Shown here: positions 9,226 to 18,426 of the stretch, piece after piece
Layout: every line of letters starts with the position of its first letter
Numbering within the stretch: position 1 is the stretch's first letter
Source of the DNA: Kosakonia quasisacchari
Lineage (GTDB): Bacteria; Pseudomonadota; Gammaproteobacteria; Enterobacterales; Enterobacteriaceae
DNA length: 64,000 bases
Assembly: GCF_004331415.1 (NCBI RefSeq)
Contig: NZ_SJOP01000020.1
Coordinates: 35,485 to 99,484, forward strand
Direction: 5' to 3'
Program-made: the position numbers and the translations under genes
Notes under the pieces: generated by a model
The model's input: the letters and a program-made list of their open reading frames with translations, nothing else
The model's database searches: none
What the model was told of the DNA's origin: nothing

Positions 9226-10872
9226 ATGTCGAACAAACCCTTTTATTATCAGGATCCTTTCCCGCTTGGAAAGGATGACACCGAGTACTACCTGCTAAGC
9301 CGCGACTATGTTTCTGTGGCTGAGTTCGAGGGCCAGCAGATCCTGAAGGTGGATCCGCAAGCGCTGACCCTGCTGGCTCAACACGCTTTCCACGACGCCT
9401 CATTTTTACTGCGCCCGGCGCACCAGCAGCAGGTCGCCGATATCCTTGCCGATCCCGAAGCCAGCGAAAACGACAAATATGTCGCCCTGCAATTCCTGCG
9501 CAACTCGGACATTGCCGCGAAAGGTATCCTGCCGACCTGCCAGGACACCGGCACGGCGATCATCATGGGCAAAAAAGGGCAGCGCGTCTGGACCGGCGGC
9601 GGGGATGAAGCAGCGCTGGCACGCGGTGTTTACAATACCTATATCGAAGAGAATCTGCGTTATTCGCAAAACGCCCCGCTGGATATGTACAAAGAGGTTA
9701 ATACCGGCAGCAACCTGCCTGCGCAAATTGACCTCTATAGCGTCGATGGCGAAGAATATAAATTCCTCTGCATCGCGAAAGGTGGCGGCTCGGCGAATAA
9801 AACCTATCTCTACCAAGAAACCAAGGCGCTGATCACCCCGGCGAAGCTGAAGAATTATCTGGTTGAGAAGATGCGTACCCTCGGTACAGCGGCTTGCCCG
9901 CCGTACCATGTCGCTTTTGTGATTGGCGGTACATCGGCGGAAGCGACGCTGAAAACGGTCAAACTTGCCTCCACCAAATATTATGACGCGCTGCCAACCG
10001 AAGGTAACGAGCACGGACAGGCGTTCCGCGATGTGCAACTGGAGCAAGAGCTGCTGGTGGAAGCGCAGAATCTCGGTCTTGGCGCGCAGTTTGGCGGGAA
10101 ATACTTTGCGCATGATATTCGCGTGATCCGCCTGCCGCGCCACGGCGCGTCGTGCCCGGTTGGCATGGGCGTTTCGTGTTCAGCCGATCGTAACATCAAA
10201 GGTAAAATCAACCGCGATGGCATCTGGCTGGAGCGTTTAGAGCAAAATCCTGGCAAATACATTCCTGAAGCGCTGCGTGAGGCCGGTGAAGGCGAAGCGG
10301 TGAAAGTGGATCTTAACCGCCCGATGAAAGCGATCCTCGCTCAGCTTTCGCAATATCCGGTGTCTACGCGCTTGTCCCTCACCGGCACGATTATTGTCGC
10401 GCGCGATATCGCTCATGCGAAGCTCAAAGAGCTGATGGACAGCGGCGAGCATCTGCCGCAGTACATCAAAGATCACCCGATTTACTACGCGGGCCCGGCA
10501 AAAACGCCGGAAGGTTATGCGTCCGGTTCGCTGGGGCCGACCACCGCCGGGCGTATGGATTCTTATGTCGATCAACTGCAGTCGCAGGGCGGCAGCATGA
10601 TCATGCTGGCGAAAGGTAACCGCAGCCAGCAGGTGACGGATGCCTGTCATAAACACGGTGGTTTTTATCTTGGTAGCATTGGCGGCCCGGCGGCGATCCT
10701 TGCGCAGAACAGTATCAAAAGCCTTGAGTGTGTGGCGTATCCGGAGCTCGGTATGGAAGCTATCTGGAAAATTGAGGTGGAAGATTTCCCGGCGTTCATC
10801 CTTGTGGATGACAAAGGCAACGACTTCTTCCAGCAAATTCAATCCGGCCAGTGCTCCCGCTGCGTTAAATAG
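9226..10872 (+). CDS. fumA: Class I fumarate hydratase FumA ([4Fe-4S])
   Basis: A 548-residue iron-sulfur fumarase catalysing fumarate/malate interconversion in the citric acid cycle. The cluster cysteines are visible in ILPTCQDTGTA, GTAACPPYH and VSCSADRN, positions equivalent to those of the family. The length equals E. coli FumA. It is followed by a terminator and by fumC on the same strand, the usual fumA-fumC order. FumA is oxygen-sensitive and FumC is not, so the pair covers different oxidative states. Confidence 0.97.
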   Translation: MSNKPFYYQDPFPLGKDDTEYYLLSRDYVSVAEFEGQQILKVDPQALTLLAQHAFHDASFLLRPAHQQQVADILADPEASENDKYVALQFLRNSDIAAKGILPTCQDTGTAIIMGKKGQRVWTGGGDEAALARGVYNTYIEENLRYSQNAPLDMYKEVNTGSNLPAQIDLYSVDGEEYKFLCIAKGGGSANKTYLYQETKALITPAKLKNYLVEKMRTLGTAACPPYHVAFVIGGTSAEATLKTVKLASTKYYDALPTEGNEHGQAFRDVQLEQELLVEAQNLGLGAQFGGKYFAHDIRVIRLPRHGASCPVGMGVSCSADRNIKGKINRDGIWLERLEQNPGKYIPEALREAGEGEAVKVDLNRPMKAILAQLSQYPVSTRLSLTGTIIVARDIAHAKLKELMDSGEHLPQYIKDHPIYYAGPAKTPEGYASGSLGPTTAGRMDSYVDQLQSQGGSMIMLAKGNRSQQVTDACHKHGGFYLGSIGGPAAILAQNSIKSLECVAYPELGMEAIWKIEVEDFPAFILVDDKGNDFFQQIQSGQCSRCVK

Positions 10873-10877
10873 TATTG

Positions 10878-10902
10878 ACCGCCCTTCGGGGCGGTTGTTT
10901 TA
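10878..10902 (+). terminator. Terminator between fumA and fumC
   Basis: ACCGCCC/GGGCGGT (10878-10884 and 10889-10895) with a TTCG tetraloop, followed by TGTTTTAA. It lies immediately after the fumA stop, so fumC probably also has its own promoter. Confidence 0.8.
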
Positions 10903-11006
10903 AGCACAAAGCAGTAAACAACATTATAAAAAGCATCAATACTTTTACTTGTTTGCAGGTGAGCAATGTCGCAACCCAATATCACTTTGTAACCAAGGAG
11001 AGAGTC

Positions 11007-12407
11007 ATGGCAACGCATCGCAGTGAGAAAGATTCGATGGGCGCAATCGACGTCCCGGCAGATAAACTGTGGGGAGCGCAAACACAGCGGTCGCTTGAGC
11101 ATTTTCGTATCTCAACGGAAAAAATGCCGATCTCACTGATCCACGCACTGGCGCTGACCAAACGCGCAGCGGCGAAAGTTAATCAGGATTTGGGGCTGCT
11201 GCCCGAAGAGAAAGCGCGCGCGATCATCGCGGCGGCAGATGAAGTGCTGGCCGGTCAACATCCTGATGAGTTTCCGCTCGCTATCTGGCAGACCGGGTCC
11301 GGTACGCAGAGCAACATGAACATGAATGAGGTGCTGGCCAATCGCGGCAGCGAGATCCTCGGCGGTGTGCGCGGCATGGAACGCAAGATCCATCCCAATG
11401 ACGACGTGAACAAAAGCCAAAGCTCTAACGACGTGTTCCCGACAGCGATGCATGTGGCGGCGGTGATTGGCGTACGCGAGCAACTGATCCCGCAGTTACT
11501 CGTGCTGAAAAAGACGCTTCATGAGAAAGCCACCGCGTTTGCCAGCATTGTCAAAATCGGCCGTACTCATTTGCAGGACGCGACGCCGCTGACGCTGGGC
11601 CAGGAGATCTCCGGCTGGGTGGCGATACTTGAGCATAACCTCAAACATATCGAACAGAGCTTGCCGCACCTGAGTGAACTGGCGCTGGGCGGCACCGCCG
11701 TGGGCACCGGGTTGAATACGCATCCGGAATACGCCGTACGCGTTGCGCAAGAGCTGGCCAGCTTTACCGGTCAACCGTTTATTACCGCGCCCAACAAATT
11801 TGAAGCACTGGCGACCTGCGATGCACTGGTGCATGCGCATGGCGCGCTGAAAGGGCTGGCTTCTTCATTAATGAAAATCGCTAACGATGTGCGCTGGCTC
11901 GCCTCTGGCCCGCGTTGTGGTATTGGCGAAATCGCCATTCCGGAAAACGAACCGGGTAGCTCGATCATGCCGGGTAAAGTTAACCCCACGCAGTGCGAAG
12001 CGATGACCATGTTATGCAGCCAGGTGTTGGGCAATGATGTGGCGGTGAATATTGGCGGCGCATCCGGCAACTTTGAACTGAACGTTTTCCGCCCGATGGT
12101 AATCCACAACTTCCTGCAATCGGTACGTCTGCTGGCGGACGGGATGGAGAGCTTTAACGAACATTGCGCCGTGGGGATTGAACCCAACCGCGAGCGTATT
12201 GATCAACTGCTGAATGAGTCTTTGATGTTAGTGACAGCACTGAATACCCATATCGGCTACGACAAAGCGGCGGAAATTGCCAAAAAGGCGCACAAAGAGG
12301 GGCTGACGCTGAAAGCCTCCGCGCTGGCGCTCGGCTACCTGACGGAAGCCGAGTTTGACAGCTGGGTGCGTCCGGAATCGATGGTTGGCAGTTTAAAACA
12401 GGCTTAA
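11007..12407 (+). CDS. fumC: Class II fumarate hydratase FumC
   Basis: A 466-residue iron-independent, oxygen-stable fumarase of the aspartase/fumarase superfamily. The superfamily signature GSSIMPGKVNP is present, as is the TGSGTQSNMN substrate loop. The ATG at 11007 follows AAGGAGAGAGTC and matches the E. coli start; a longer frame from 10875 would add 44 unlikely residues overlapping the terminator. In E. coli fumC is under SoxRS control, but I could not identify a clear SoxS box. The gene overlaps the convergent tus stop by four bases. Confidence 0.97.
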   Translation: MATHRSEKDSMGAIDVPADKLWGAQTQRSLEHFRISTEKMPISLIHALALTKRAAAKVNQDLGLLPEEKARAIIAAADEVLAGQHPDEFPLAIWQTGSGTQSNMNMNEVLANRGSEILGGVRGMERKIHPNDDVNKSQSSNDVFPTAMHVAAVIGVREQLIPQLLVLKKTLHEKATAFASIVKIGRTHLQDATPLTLGQEISGWVAILEHNLKHIEQSLPHLSELALGGTAVGTGLNTHPEYAVRVAQELASFTGQPFITAPNKFEALATCDALVHAHGALKGLASSLMKIANDVRWLASGPRCGIGEIAIPENEPGSSIMPGKVNPTQCEAMTMLCSQVLGNDVAVNIGGASGNFELNVFRPMVIHNFLQSVRLLADGMESFNEHCAVGIEPNRERIDQLLNESLMLVTALNTHIGYDKAAEIAKKAHKEGLTLKASALALGYLTEAEFDSWVRPESMVGSLKQA

Positions 12408-13333
12408 CCCGCCAGATACAGGTGCAGCCGCGGGATGATCAGCGTCAGCGGCTGCGCCTGCGGTTTATAGCGGTGTTGAACCGTGTCCGCGTTGTAATCC
12501 AGTAGCTCGCCAATATCCGGGACGGTTCCGCCATTCTCTTCTGAAATCAGTGTGATAAGCGGTGTCGGGCAGGCATATTGCACCTGCTTTTGTGAATTGG
12601 CATACCAGACTCGGGCAATGGGCTGCACTTTCACCGGGCGCTTGATTTTCAGCCGTGCCTGTTTTGGCAGGGCGGCAATATTGTTGTACTCCTGCTCAAT
12701 GCGTCCCAGCCACTCTTCACGCGTCCACGCAGAGACGGCACGCGGAGATTTCAGGCTTTTTTCCAGTTGCGCCAGCACTTCATCGCGGGTGAGGTTTTTA
12801 ATAATATGCTTATTCGCCCAGCCAAAACGGATCGTCGCCGGAGCGCGAATGGCCATCAGTGTCCGGTAAGCATTTAAGGTGATAAGCCCCGGCAGATGGC
12901 GGTGTACCCATTCAAACCGGGCAGCGGGGGCCAGTCCCGATTCCTGGGTGACTATCCGCTCAAAGGTTAATTTCAGTGCGTTCACTGTGCTGATGCGTTC
13001 AGTCAGCGCGCTAAGCGTGGCGTCACTCGCCTGATAGCAGATAACGCCTGGCAGCCGCACGGCGGCTTTACTGCTGCGGTTTTCCGACTGCTGTTGAATA
13101 AATAAATGGGTGTAATGATTATGGGCAAGTTCTGCCGCCTGCTGACCAAGATGTTGCTCGACATGAATCGCGGTAAGCGGGTTGTGTTCCGCGCCTTTGG
13201 GAACATCTGGCAGGCTAAATACGCGAGCGGCCATTAACCGGCAGGCCGCGAGCTCGGTTTTTAGCGCAGCCAGTTCATGTTCCAGTTGCCTGAAGGTCGT
13301 GTTGAGGCGTTCGATCAAATCTAAGGCAGCCAT
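12404..13333 (-). CDS. tus: Tus, DNA replication terminus site-binding protein
   Basis: A 309-residue protein of the Tus family. It binds Ter sites as a monomer and blocks replication forks arriving from one side. Conserved blocks include FIQQQSENRSSKAAVRLPG, ARFEWVHRHLPGLITLNAYR and RFGWANKHIIKNLTRDEVLA, which are shared with E. coli Tus. The last block holds the DNA-binding beta strands. A Ter site lies only ten bases upstream of the start codon, so Tus probably represses its own transcription as in E. coli. This fixes the window to the replication terminus. Confidence 0.97.
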   Translation of the reverse strand: MAALDLIERLNTTFRQLEHELAALKTELAACRLMAARVFSLPDVPKGAEHNPLTAIHVEQHLGQQAAELAHNHYTHLFIQQQSENRSSKAAVRLPGVICYQASDATLSALTERISTVNALKLTFERIVTQESGLAPAARFEWVHRHLPGLITLNAYRTLMAIRAPATIRFGWANKHIIKNLTRDEVLAQLEKSLKSPRAVSAWTREEWLGRIEQEYNNIAALPKQARLKIKRPVKVQPIARVWYANSQKQVQYACPTPLITLISEENGGTVPDIGELLDYNADTVQHRYKPQAQPLTLIIPRLHLYLAG

Positions 13334-13342
13334 TTTGCACCC

Positions 13343-13363
13343 AATTAGTTACAACATACTTAT
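13343..13363 (-). promoter_or_regulatory. TerB: TerB-type replication fork-arrest site
   Basis: On the minus strand the sequence contains ATAAGTATGTTGTAACTAA, essentially the E. coli TerB site; the core occupies 13346-13360. The C6-bearing (non-permissive) end faces higher coordinates. By the known polarity of Tus-Ter, forks travelling from high to low coordinates should stop here and forks travelling the other way should pass. The site overlaps the tus promoter region. Confidence 0.93.
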
Positions 13364-13408
13364 AGTTGTAGCACAATCGCCGGGATTCGGCCACTGTGCA
13401 GTTAATGG

Positions 13409-14704
13409 TCAGGAGGGCAAAACAATGTTGTGGTAAATCGGCCAGTGGAAAGAAAATTTCGCGCCGCCCAGTTCGCTCTGGCCGCAACTGACTTCCCCGC
13501 CGAAGGCCTGTGCGATGGAATACACAATCGCCAGGCCCAGGCCACAGCCGCCGGTCGCGCGGTCGCGGCTGGGATCGAGGCGAACAAAGGGCTCAAACAC
13601 CCGTTCGCGCTCTTCGGGCGCAATGCCGGGACCATCATCTTCAACGATCATGCAGGCTTGTGAGCCTTCGCGTTGTAAGGTGACTTTTACCGTTTGCTGG
13701 CTGTAACGCAGGGCGTTGTTCAGCAGATTATCCAGAACACGCTCCATCAGGCGCATATCCAGCGCGCCGTAATCTTCACCGGGCGTTGTTGTCAGCAAAA
13801 AGGTGTGCTGCGGGTTCATGCTGCGCGCATCGTCAAGGTAGCTGCTGAACCATGCTGGCAGATCAGGCGAGGTGAGTTTCAACTCGGTTTGCGGGCGATC
13901 GAGACGGGCGTACGTCAGCAATTCTTCAATCAACGCCTCCAATTGCCCGATATCGCGATTTAATGCCGCGTGCTCGGTTTCGCTGAGGTTTTCACTCATC
14001 TCCAGCCGGTAACGCAGCCTGACCAACGGCGTGCGCAGTTCGTGGGCTATGCCGTCTATAAGGTGCTTTTTACTGGCGATCAGTGCGTTGATATTGTCCG
14101 CCATCTGGTTAAAGGCGATACCGAGCCGCTCAAAACTCGAGGCGCTGTCAAAATGAATGCGCTCTTCTAAATGCCCCTCGCCGAAGCGTTGTGCTGCCGA
14201 TTCAAGCCGTAACATCTCTTGCCAGTGCGGGCGCATCCAGATAAATACCGGAAAGGCGAGAGAGATAGCAATCAGCGCCATCAAGCCCATATCCAGCAGC
14301 CGCGTTTCATGCAGAAAAAAAAGATACGGCACCGGGCCGACCGCCAAAACATAGTGGCTGCGGGGAATGCGTTGGATGAATGTGTATTCCGAATCGAGCG
14401 CTACAATATCGCCTTCACGCAGCCGTTGCGCCGGGCGCGGTTCCAGCGTGTATTTGCTCATCGGTTCAATGCGCAGATTAAACGACAGATTGAGATCCAG
14501 TTCCTTCAGGGTCCTGGCCCATTGATTGGGCGGGATCTCGCGCAGCTCGCTACGCATCAGGTACAGCGAGCTTTTCATCAAATCGTCAAGGGACTGGCGG
14601 CCAGCGCGCTCGGCGGTGAATTTATAAACCAGACCCACCAGCATCGTCATGACCAGAAAGCAGACGAACAGCAAAAGGTAAAACTGGACGAACAGCTTTT
14701 TCAT
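13409..14704 (-). CDS. rstB: RstB, sensor histidine kinase
   Basis: A 431-residue inner-membrane kinase: a first membrane helix (FVQFYLLLFVCFLVMTMLVG), a periplasmic sensor of about 100 residues, a second helix near residue 135-155, HAMP, then the phospho-accepting histidine in GIAHELRTPLVR. The C-terminal ATPase domain has N-box NNALRYSQ and G-boxes EDDGPGIA and GGCGLGLA. It phosphorylates RstA. It follows rstA with a 21-base gap on the same strand. E. coli RstB is 433 residues and signals under acid or low-magnesium conditions through the PhoPQ cascade. Confidence 0.95.
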   Translation of the reverse strand: MKKLFVQFYLLLFVCFLVMTMLVGLVYKFTAERAGRQSLDDLMKSSLYLMRSELREIPPNQWARTLKELDLNLSFNLRIEPMSKYTLEPRPAQRLREGDIVALDSEYTFIQRIPRSHYVLAVGPVPYLFFLHETRLLDMGLMALIAISLAFPVFIWMRPHWQEMLRLESAAQRFGEGHLEERIHFDSASSFERLGIAFNQMADNINALIASKKHLIDGIAHELRTPLVRLRYRLEMSENLSETEHAALNRDIGQLEALIEELLTYARLDRPQTELKLTSPDLPAWFSSYLDDARSMNPQHTFLLTTTPGEDYGALDMRLMERVLDNLLNNALRYSQQTVKVTLQREGSQACMIVEDDGPGIAPEERERVFEPFVRLDPSRDRATGGCGLGLAIVYSIAQAFGGEVSCGQSELGGAKFSFHWPIYHNIVLPS

Positions 14705-14725
14705 AGCGACACCTGGTTGTGCGTT

Positions 14726-15448
14726 TTAGTTGTCCCACGCATGCGGGGCAAACAGATAGCCTTTGTTGCGGACGGTTTTAATTCGGTAGGGTTCCGTTGC
14801 GCTGTCGAGCAATTTTTTACGCAGACGGGAAATCGCCACATCAACACTGCGATCCATGCCATCGTAACTTACACCACGTAAGTTTTTCAGCAGCGCATCC
14901 CTGTCCATAATCTGCCCGGCATGAGTCGCTAATTCCCACAACAATTCAAAATCGGCAGTAGAGAGGGCGACTTGTTGCCCGGCCAGCAGTACCTGGCGGT
15001 TAACGGGATCGATAGACAAGGTGCCGAAGCTGATCGTCTTATGCTGTTTCAGCGAGGGAGTTGCGGGTTCGGCGACGGTATTCGCACTGCTGCGCTGGCG
15101 CAAATGCAAACGCAGGCGCGCCAGCAATACGGCGGGCGGCGTGGTTTTGAGAATATAATCGTTGGCACCCATCTCCAGTGAAAGAATATGGTTCATATCA
15201 CTGTCCAGCGAGGTGAGCAGCACAATCGGGCCGTTCCACTGGTTACGCAGGTCACGGCACAAAGTCATGCCATCTTTACCGGGCAGCATGATATCCAGCA
15301 GTACCAGTTCGGGTTTTTCGCGGGCGATCACCTCTTCGGCACGATCACCTCGGGGTTCGACAATGACGTCCATATCGTGTTTGCCCAGATAAGCGGCAAT
15401 CAGTGCGCCCACTTCCGGGTCATCTTCCACAAAAACGATCTTATTCAT
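14726..15448 (-). CDS. rstA: RstA, OmpR-family response regulator
   Basis: A 240-residue regulator. The receiver domain (residues 1-115) has acidic pocket VFVEDD, phospho-Asp in LVLLDIMLPGKDG and the conserved Lys in YILKTTPP. The winged-helix DNA-binding domain ends in RSVDVAISRLRKKLL and VRNKGYLFAPHAW. The start MNKIVFVEDD matches E. coli; an ATG 19 codons upstream gives an unlikely extension. RstA activates asr in E. coli, and an RstA-like box is present before asr at 56,848 in this window. Confidence 0.95.
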   Translation of the reverse strand: MNKIVFVEDDPEVGALIAAYLGKHDMDVIVEPRGDRAEEVIAREKPELVLLDIMLPGKDGMTLCRDLRNQWNGPIVLLTSLDSDMNHILSLEMGANDYILKTTPPAVLLARLRLHLRQRSSANTVAEPATPSLKQHKTISFGTLSIDPVNRQVLLAGQQVALSTADFELLWELATHAGQIMDRDALLKNLRGVSYDGMDRSVDVAISRLRKKLLDSATEPYRIKTVRNKGYLFAPHAWDN

Positions 15449-15505
15449 AAGCCATCGCGATTGTTCAAAAACGTCAACATACACCGCCTTGCTATAAGCT
15501 GCCAT

Positions 15506-15520
15506 TAATCTTTTCTAAAC
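15506..15520 (-). promoter_or_regulatory. Putative PhoP box upstream of rstA
   Basis: On the minus strand the sequence is GTTTA-GAAAA-GATTA, about 58 bases upstream of the rstA start codon. It resembles the PhoP direct repeat (G/T)GTTTA-N5-(G/T)GTTTA. rstA belongs to the PhoPQ regulon in E. coli. The second half is imperfect, so this is a likely but unproven site. Confidence 0.45.
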
Positions 15521-15576
15521 GAAGAGGCTTCCGTTATGCTGTAGGTCGTTGTTGTTGCAGTGATAAAGGTAAAATC

Positions 15577-15912
15577 ATGGGGTTGGTGATTAAAGCGGCT
15601 ATCGGGGCGCTGGTAGTACTGTTGATTGGTCTGTTAGCCAAAACAAAAAATTACTATATTGCCGGGTTAATCCCGTTATTTCCGACTTTCGCGCTGATTG
15701 CGCACTATATTGTCGCCACCGAGCGTGGAGTTGAGGCGCTGCGCACCACGATCGTGTTCGGCATGTGGGCCATTATTCCCTATTTTATCTATTTGCTGTC
15801 GCTCTGGTATTTCACCGGTTTTATGCGGGTCTGGCCGGCGCTGGGCTGTGCGGTAATCTGCTGGAGCCTCAGCGCCTGGCTGTTAATTTACTGCTGGAGC
15901 CGGCTGCACTAG
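15577..15912 (+). CDS. ydgC: YdgC, GlpM-family inner-membrane protein
   Basis: A 111-residue protein with four predicted membrane segments, opening MGLVIKAAIGALVVLLIGLL and containing AKTKNYYIAGLIPLFPTFAL. It is close to E. coli YdgC throughout and belongs to the GlpM-like family. Its function is unknown. It is divergent from rstA and overlaps the convergent ydgI stop by four bases. In E. coli folM also lies in this stretch; it is absent here. Confidence 0.92.
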   Translation: MGLVIKAAIGALVVLLIGLLAKTKNYYIAGLIPLFPTFALIAHYIVATERGVEALRTTIVFGMWAIIPYFIYLLSLWYFTGFMRVWPALGCAVICWSLSAWLLIYCWSRLH

Positions 15913-17291
15913 CGCATCAGCATCCAGGTGGCTGGAACGGCGGCGATTAGCAATGCGCCAATCAGCGCTTTTTCATGTTGCTTGAGCATCTCCGTCATCT
16001 CATGCGTGTGACGGGCGTACATAAACACCAGCAGACCCGGAGCATAGAGCACCACCGACAGTAATAAATGCATCGGACCGGATGCATACAATAGCCATAA
16101 ACCATACAGACAAGCGCCGATTGCCACCGCCTGGTGCAAAGGACGCTGCGCGATCTTCAACAGGAACGCGCCGACGAGGAAATAGGGCACCAGAATCATC
16201 TCTGACGCGATGGTCAGCAGCGTGTTGTAATCCGAACCGGTGAGCCAGATAAGTACCAGGCAAACCTGTACGCTGATATTGGTCAGCCACAAAGAGGCAG
16301 CCGGTGCGTTGTTTTTATTCTGCCGTGCGAAGATCTTCGGGAACGCTTTATGGGTTGCTGCCAGTAACGGCACTTCCGCTGCCATAATCGTCCAGCTCAG
16401 GTACGCGCCGCAGACTGAAACAATTAAACCCACAGCGATAACGACGTCGCCCCAGCTACCCAGCAGTTTCACCATCAGACCGGCCATTGATGGGTTGCGC
16501 ATTTCCGCCAGTTCCGGGCGGGGAACAACGCCGAGCGAAAGCAAGGTAACCAGCAGGTAGACGGTTAGTGCCGCCAGCACGGCGAGCAGTGTGGCGCGGC
16601 CGACATCGTGCTTATTGCGCGCCCGGGCGGAGACCACAACCGCGCCCTCGACACCAATAAATACCCACAGGGTAATCAGCATGGTGTTTTTAACCTGTTC
16701 CCACACCGGAACACCCAGCGCGATGCCGCTGAAATCAAGACGGAACTTGTCGAGGTTAAACGCCAGCGCCGCCAGCACAACAAACAGCCCGAGCGGCACC
16801 AGTTTCGCCAGCGTCGCTGCCAGGTTGATACTCGCAGCGGTTTGTACGCCGCGCAGAACCAGCGCATGCACAATCCACAATAACACGGATGCGCCAACAA
16901 TCGATTGCCAGGTGTTGCCATCGCCAAACAAGCGCAACGATGGTGTATCGGTAAAGAAACTCAGCGCGGAAAAGACGATAACCAGATAAGAGACGTTGGC
17001 GATAACCGCGCACAGCCAGTAGCCCCAGGCCGAACAAAAGCCAATCAGCTCACCAAAACCTTCGCGGGCGTAGGTAAATATGCCGCCATCCAGATCCGGG
17101 CGAATGCGGGTCAGGATCAACATGGCAAAGGCGAGCAATAAAATTCCTGCACCAGTGATTATCCAGCCAATGATCAGCGCTGCCGGGCTGGCAACTTCCG
17201 CCATATTTTGCGGCAGGCTGAAAACGCCTGCGCCTAGCATTGAGCTTAAAACCAGCGCAGTTAAAGCGCTAAGGCCAAGTTTCTTTTCCAT
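15909..17291 (-). CDS. ydgI: YdgI, ArcD-type basic amino-acid antiporter
   Basis: A 460-residue APC-superfamily transporter with about twelve membrane segments. The first helix motif SSMLGAGVFSLPQNM is typical of the arginine/ornithine antiporter branch. It aligns with E. coli YdgI (ArcD-like) over its whole length. The likely role is exchange of arginine, ornithine or related amino acids across the inner membrane. No arginine deiminase genes are nearby, so the substrate is not confirmed by context. It lies between ydgC and ydgH as in E. coli. Confidence 0.9.
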   Translation of the reverse strand: MEKKLGLSALTALVLSSMLGAGVFSLPQNMAEVASPAALIIGWIITGAGILLLAFAMLILTRIRPDLDGGIFTYAREGFGELIGFCSAWGYWLCAVIANVSYLVIVFSALSFFTDTPSLRLFGDGNTWQSIVGASVLLWIVHALVLRGVQTAASINLAATLAKLVPLGLFVVLAALAFNLDKFRLDFSGIALGVPVWEQVKNTMLITLWVFIGVEGAVVVSARARNKHDVGRATLLAVLAALTVYLLVTLLSLGVVPRPELAEMRNPSMAGLMVKLLGSWGDVVIAVGLIVSVCGAYLSWTIMAAEVPLLAATHKAFPKIFARQNKNNAPAASLWLTNISVQVCLVLIWLTGSDYNTLLTIASEMILVPYFLVGAFLLKIAQRPLHQAVAIGACLYGLWLLYASGPMHLLLSVVLYAPGLLVFMYARHTHEMTEMLKQHEKALIGALLIAAVPATWMLMR

Positions 17292-17442
17292 GGTTATCCT
17301 GTCAAAAAAGCAACTAATCCAGAATAATTATTTTGCCGTGGCGCATAAATATGGTGGATATCACTAAGGCGCGGGATTTTACGGAGAGTCGACGAGCCAT
17401 GCAATGAGGTGGGGCGACAATTTCACGAAAAAGGGTAAAAAA

Positions 17443-17466
17443 TAAAAAAGGCGGCCGTAGCCGCCT
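17443..17466 (-). terminator. Terminator after ydgH
   Basis: AGGCGGC/GCCGCCT (17449-17455 and 17460-17466) with a four-base loop, followed on the minus strand by a run of T (complement of AAAAAA). It lies 15 bases after the ydgH stop. Confidence 0.85.
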
Positions 17467-17481
17467 GATGCATAATGCAGA

Positions 17482-18426
17482 CTATTTATACAGATCGGCG
17501 CTGATGGTCATGTTGTTGCCGCTTTCTGACCACTGGCGGGTGATGTGATAGTACTTAGCACCTTTCTGCGCGGCACGTTTGGCGACCTGGTAAGAGATCT
17601 CGGTCATGTTGCCATAGTTGCCGGTGAACTTAATGCTGTCGAAAGGCACCATCTGGGCCGCGGTGATTTTATTCACCTCTTCAACCTTCGTGCCGTCAGG
17701 CAGAGTGACACTGTAACGACCGCCGGAAGAGGATTGGGTTTCGAAGAAACGACCTACACCGACGCCTGCGGTCGCATCGCTGGCGACGCCTGGGATTTCA
17801 ACTTTTTTCGCTTCTTCACCGCCTTTTGCCAGCGCGGCGCGGCCCGCATCCGAGTCACGCGGGATAGCATCCGCGCTCTGGATAACGCGTTTTTTCGCGT
17901 CGGCTTTATAAATAAAGGCTGTGATTATCTGGTTGCCGCCCTGGTTTGCATCAACCTGACGAACAATAAAGAAAGAGGCTGCGCCTTTCTCTTTAGCGGC
18001 TTTAGTAATGGCGTCGTTCACTTCCGGCTGGGTGCGGAAGAAACCCTGAACGGTCACCGTATCGTACGGCTGAAGCGCAATCGCTTGATCTTTCGGTAGC
18101 TCCGTCACGCCGTTAATAACACGGAAAGCAGGGCGCTCCGCTTTTGCTGCGTCAGCCTTGTATAAATCAATCGTCGCGCGCTGGTTGCCGCTGTTGCCCG
18201 CGTCGGAGCTATCAACAACGTAAAATGATGCGGCACCTTCTTTATCCGCGCGTTTGGATGCTGCGTTAACGACGTCGCCAATGGCATTAAAACGGCCGGT
18301 GATCACGATGCGATCGTAAGGTTTTACCGCTGCCGCTTGCTCCGGTGTTAACTCTGTCGCTGCGTTGGCGGTAAATGCCGTTGCCGAGAGAAGTGCTGAC
18401 GCCAGGAGGGTGTACTTAAGCTTCAT
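17482..18426 (-). CDS. ydgH: YdgH, periplasmic protein with three BhsA/McbA-type domains
   Basis: A 314-residue exported protein. The signal peptide MKLKYTLLASALLSATAFTA is cleaved after AN-A. Three repeats of the YdgH/BhsA/McbA domain follow, recognisable by the recurring pattern PYD-I-GRF/GFF/GNY ... A-KGA-S/YY-(V/I). The start at 18426 matches E. coli YdgH; an upstream frame of ten residues is unlikely. Single-domain relatives are induced by stress and affect biofilm and envelope permeability. The role of the three-domain form is not settled. The gene is divergent from pntA across a 502-base gap. Confidence 0.92.
   Translation of the reverse strand: MKLKYTLLASALLSATAFTANAATELTPEQAAAVKPYDRIVITGRFNAIGDVVNAASKRADKEGAASFYVVDSSDAGNSGNQRATIDLYKADAAKAERPAFRVINGVTELPKDQAIALQPYDTVTVQGFFRTQPEVNDAITKAAKEKGAASFFIVRQVDANQGGNQIITAFIYKADAKKRVIQSADAIPRDSDAGRAALAKGGEEAKKVEIPGVASDATAGVGVGRFFETQSSSGGRYSVTLPDGTKVEEVNKITAAQMVPFDSIKFTGNYGNMTEISYQVAKRAAQKGAKYYHITRQWSESGNNMTISADLYK

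Noticed and set aside
14219..14881. Plus-strand open frame opposite rstB/rstA
   Set aside because: Antisense to conserved kinase and regulator; Gln/Arg/His-rich translation typical of a shadow frame.
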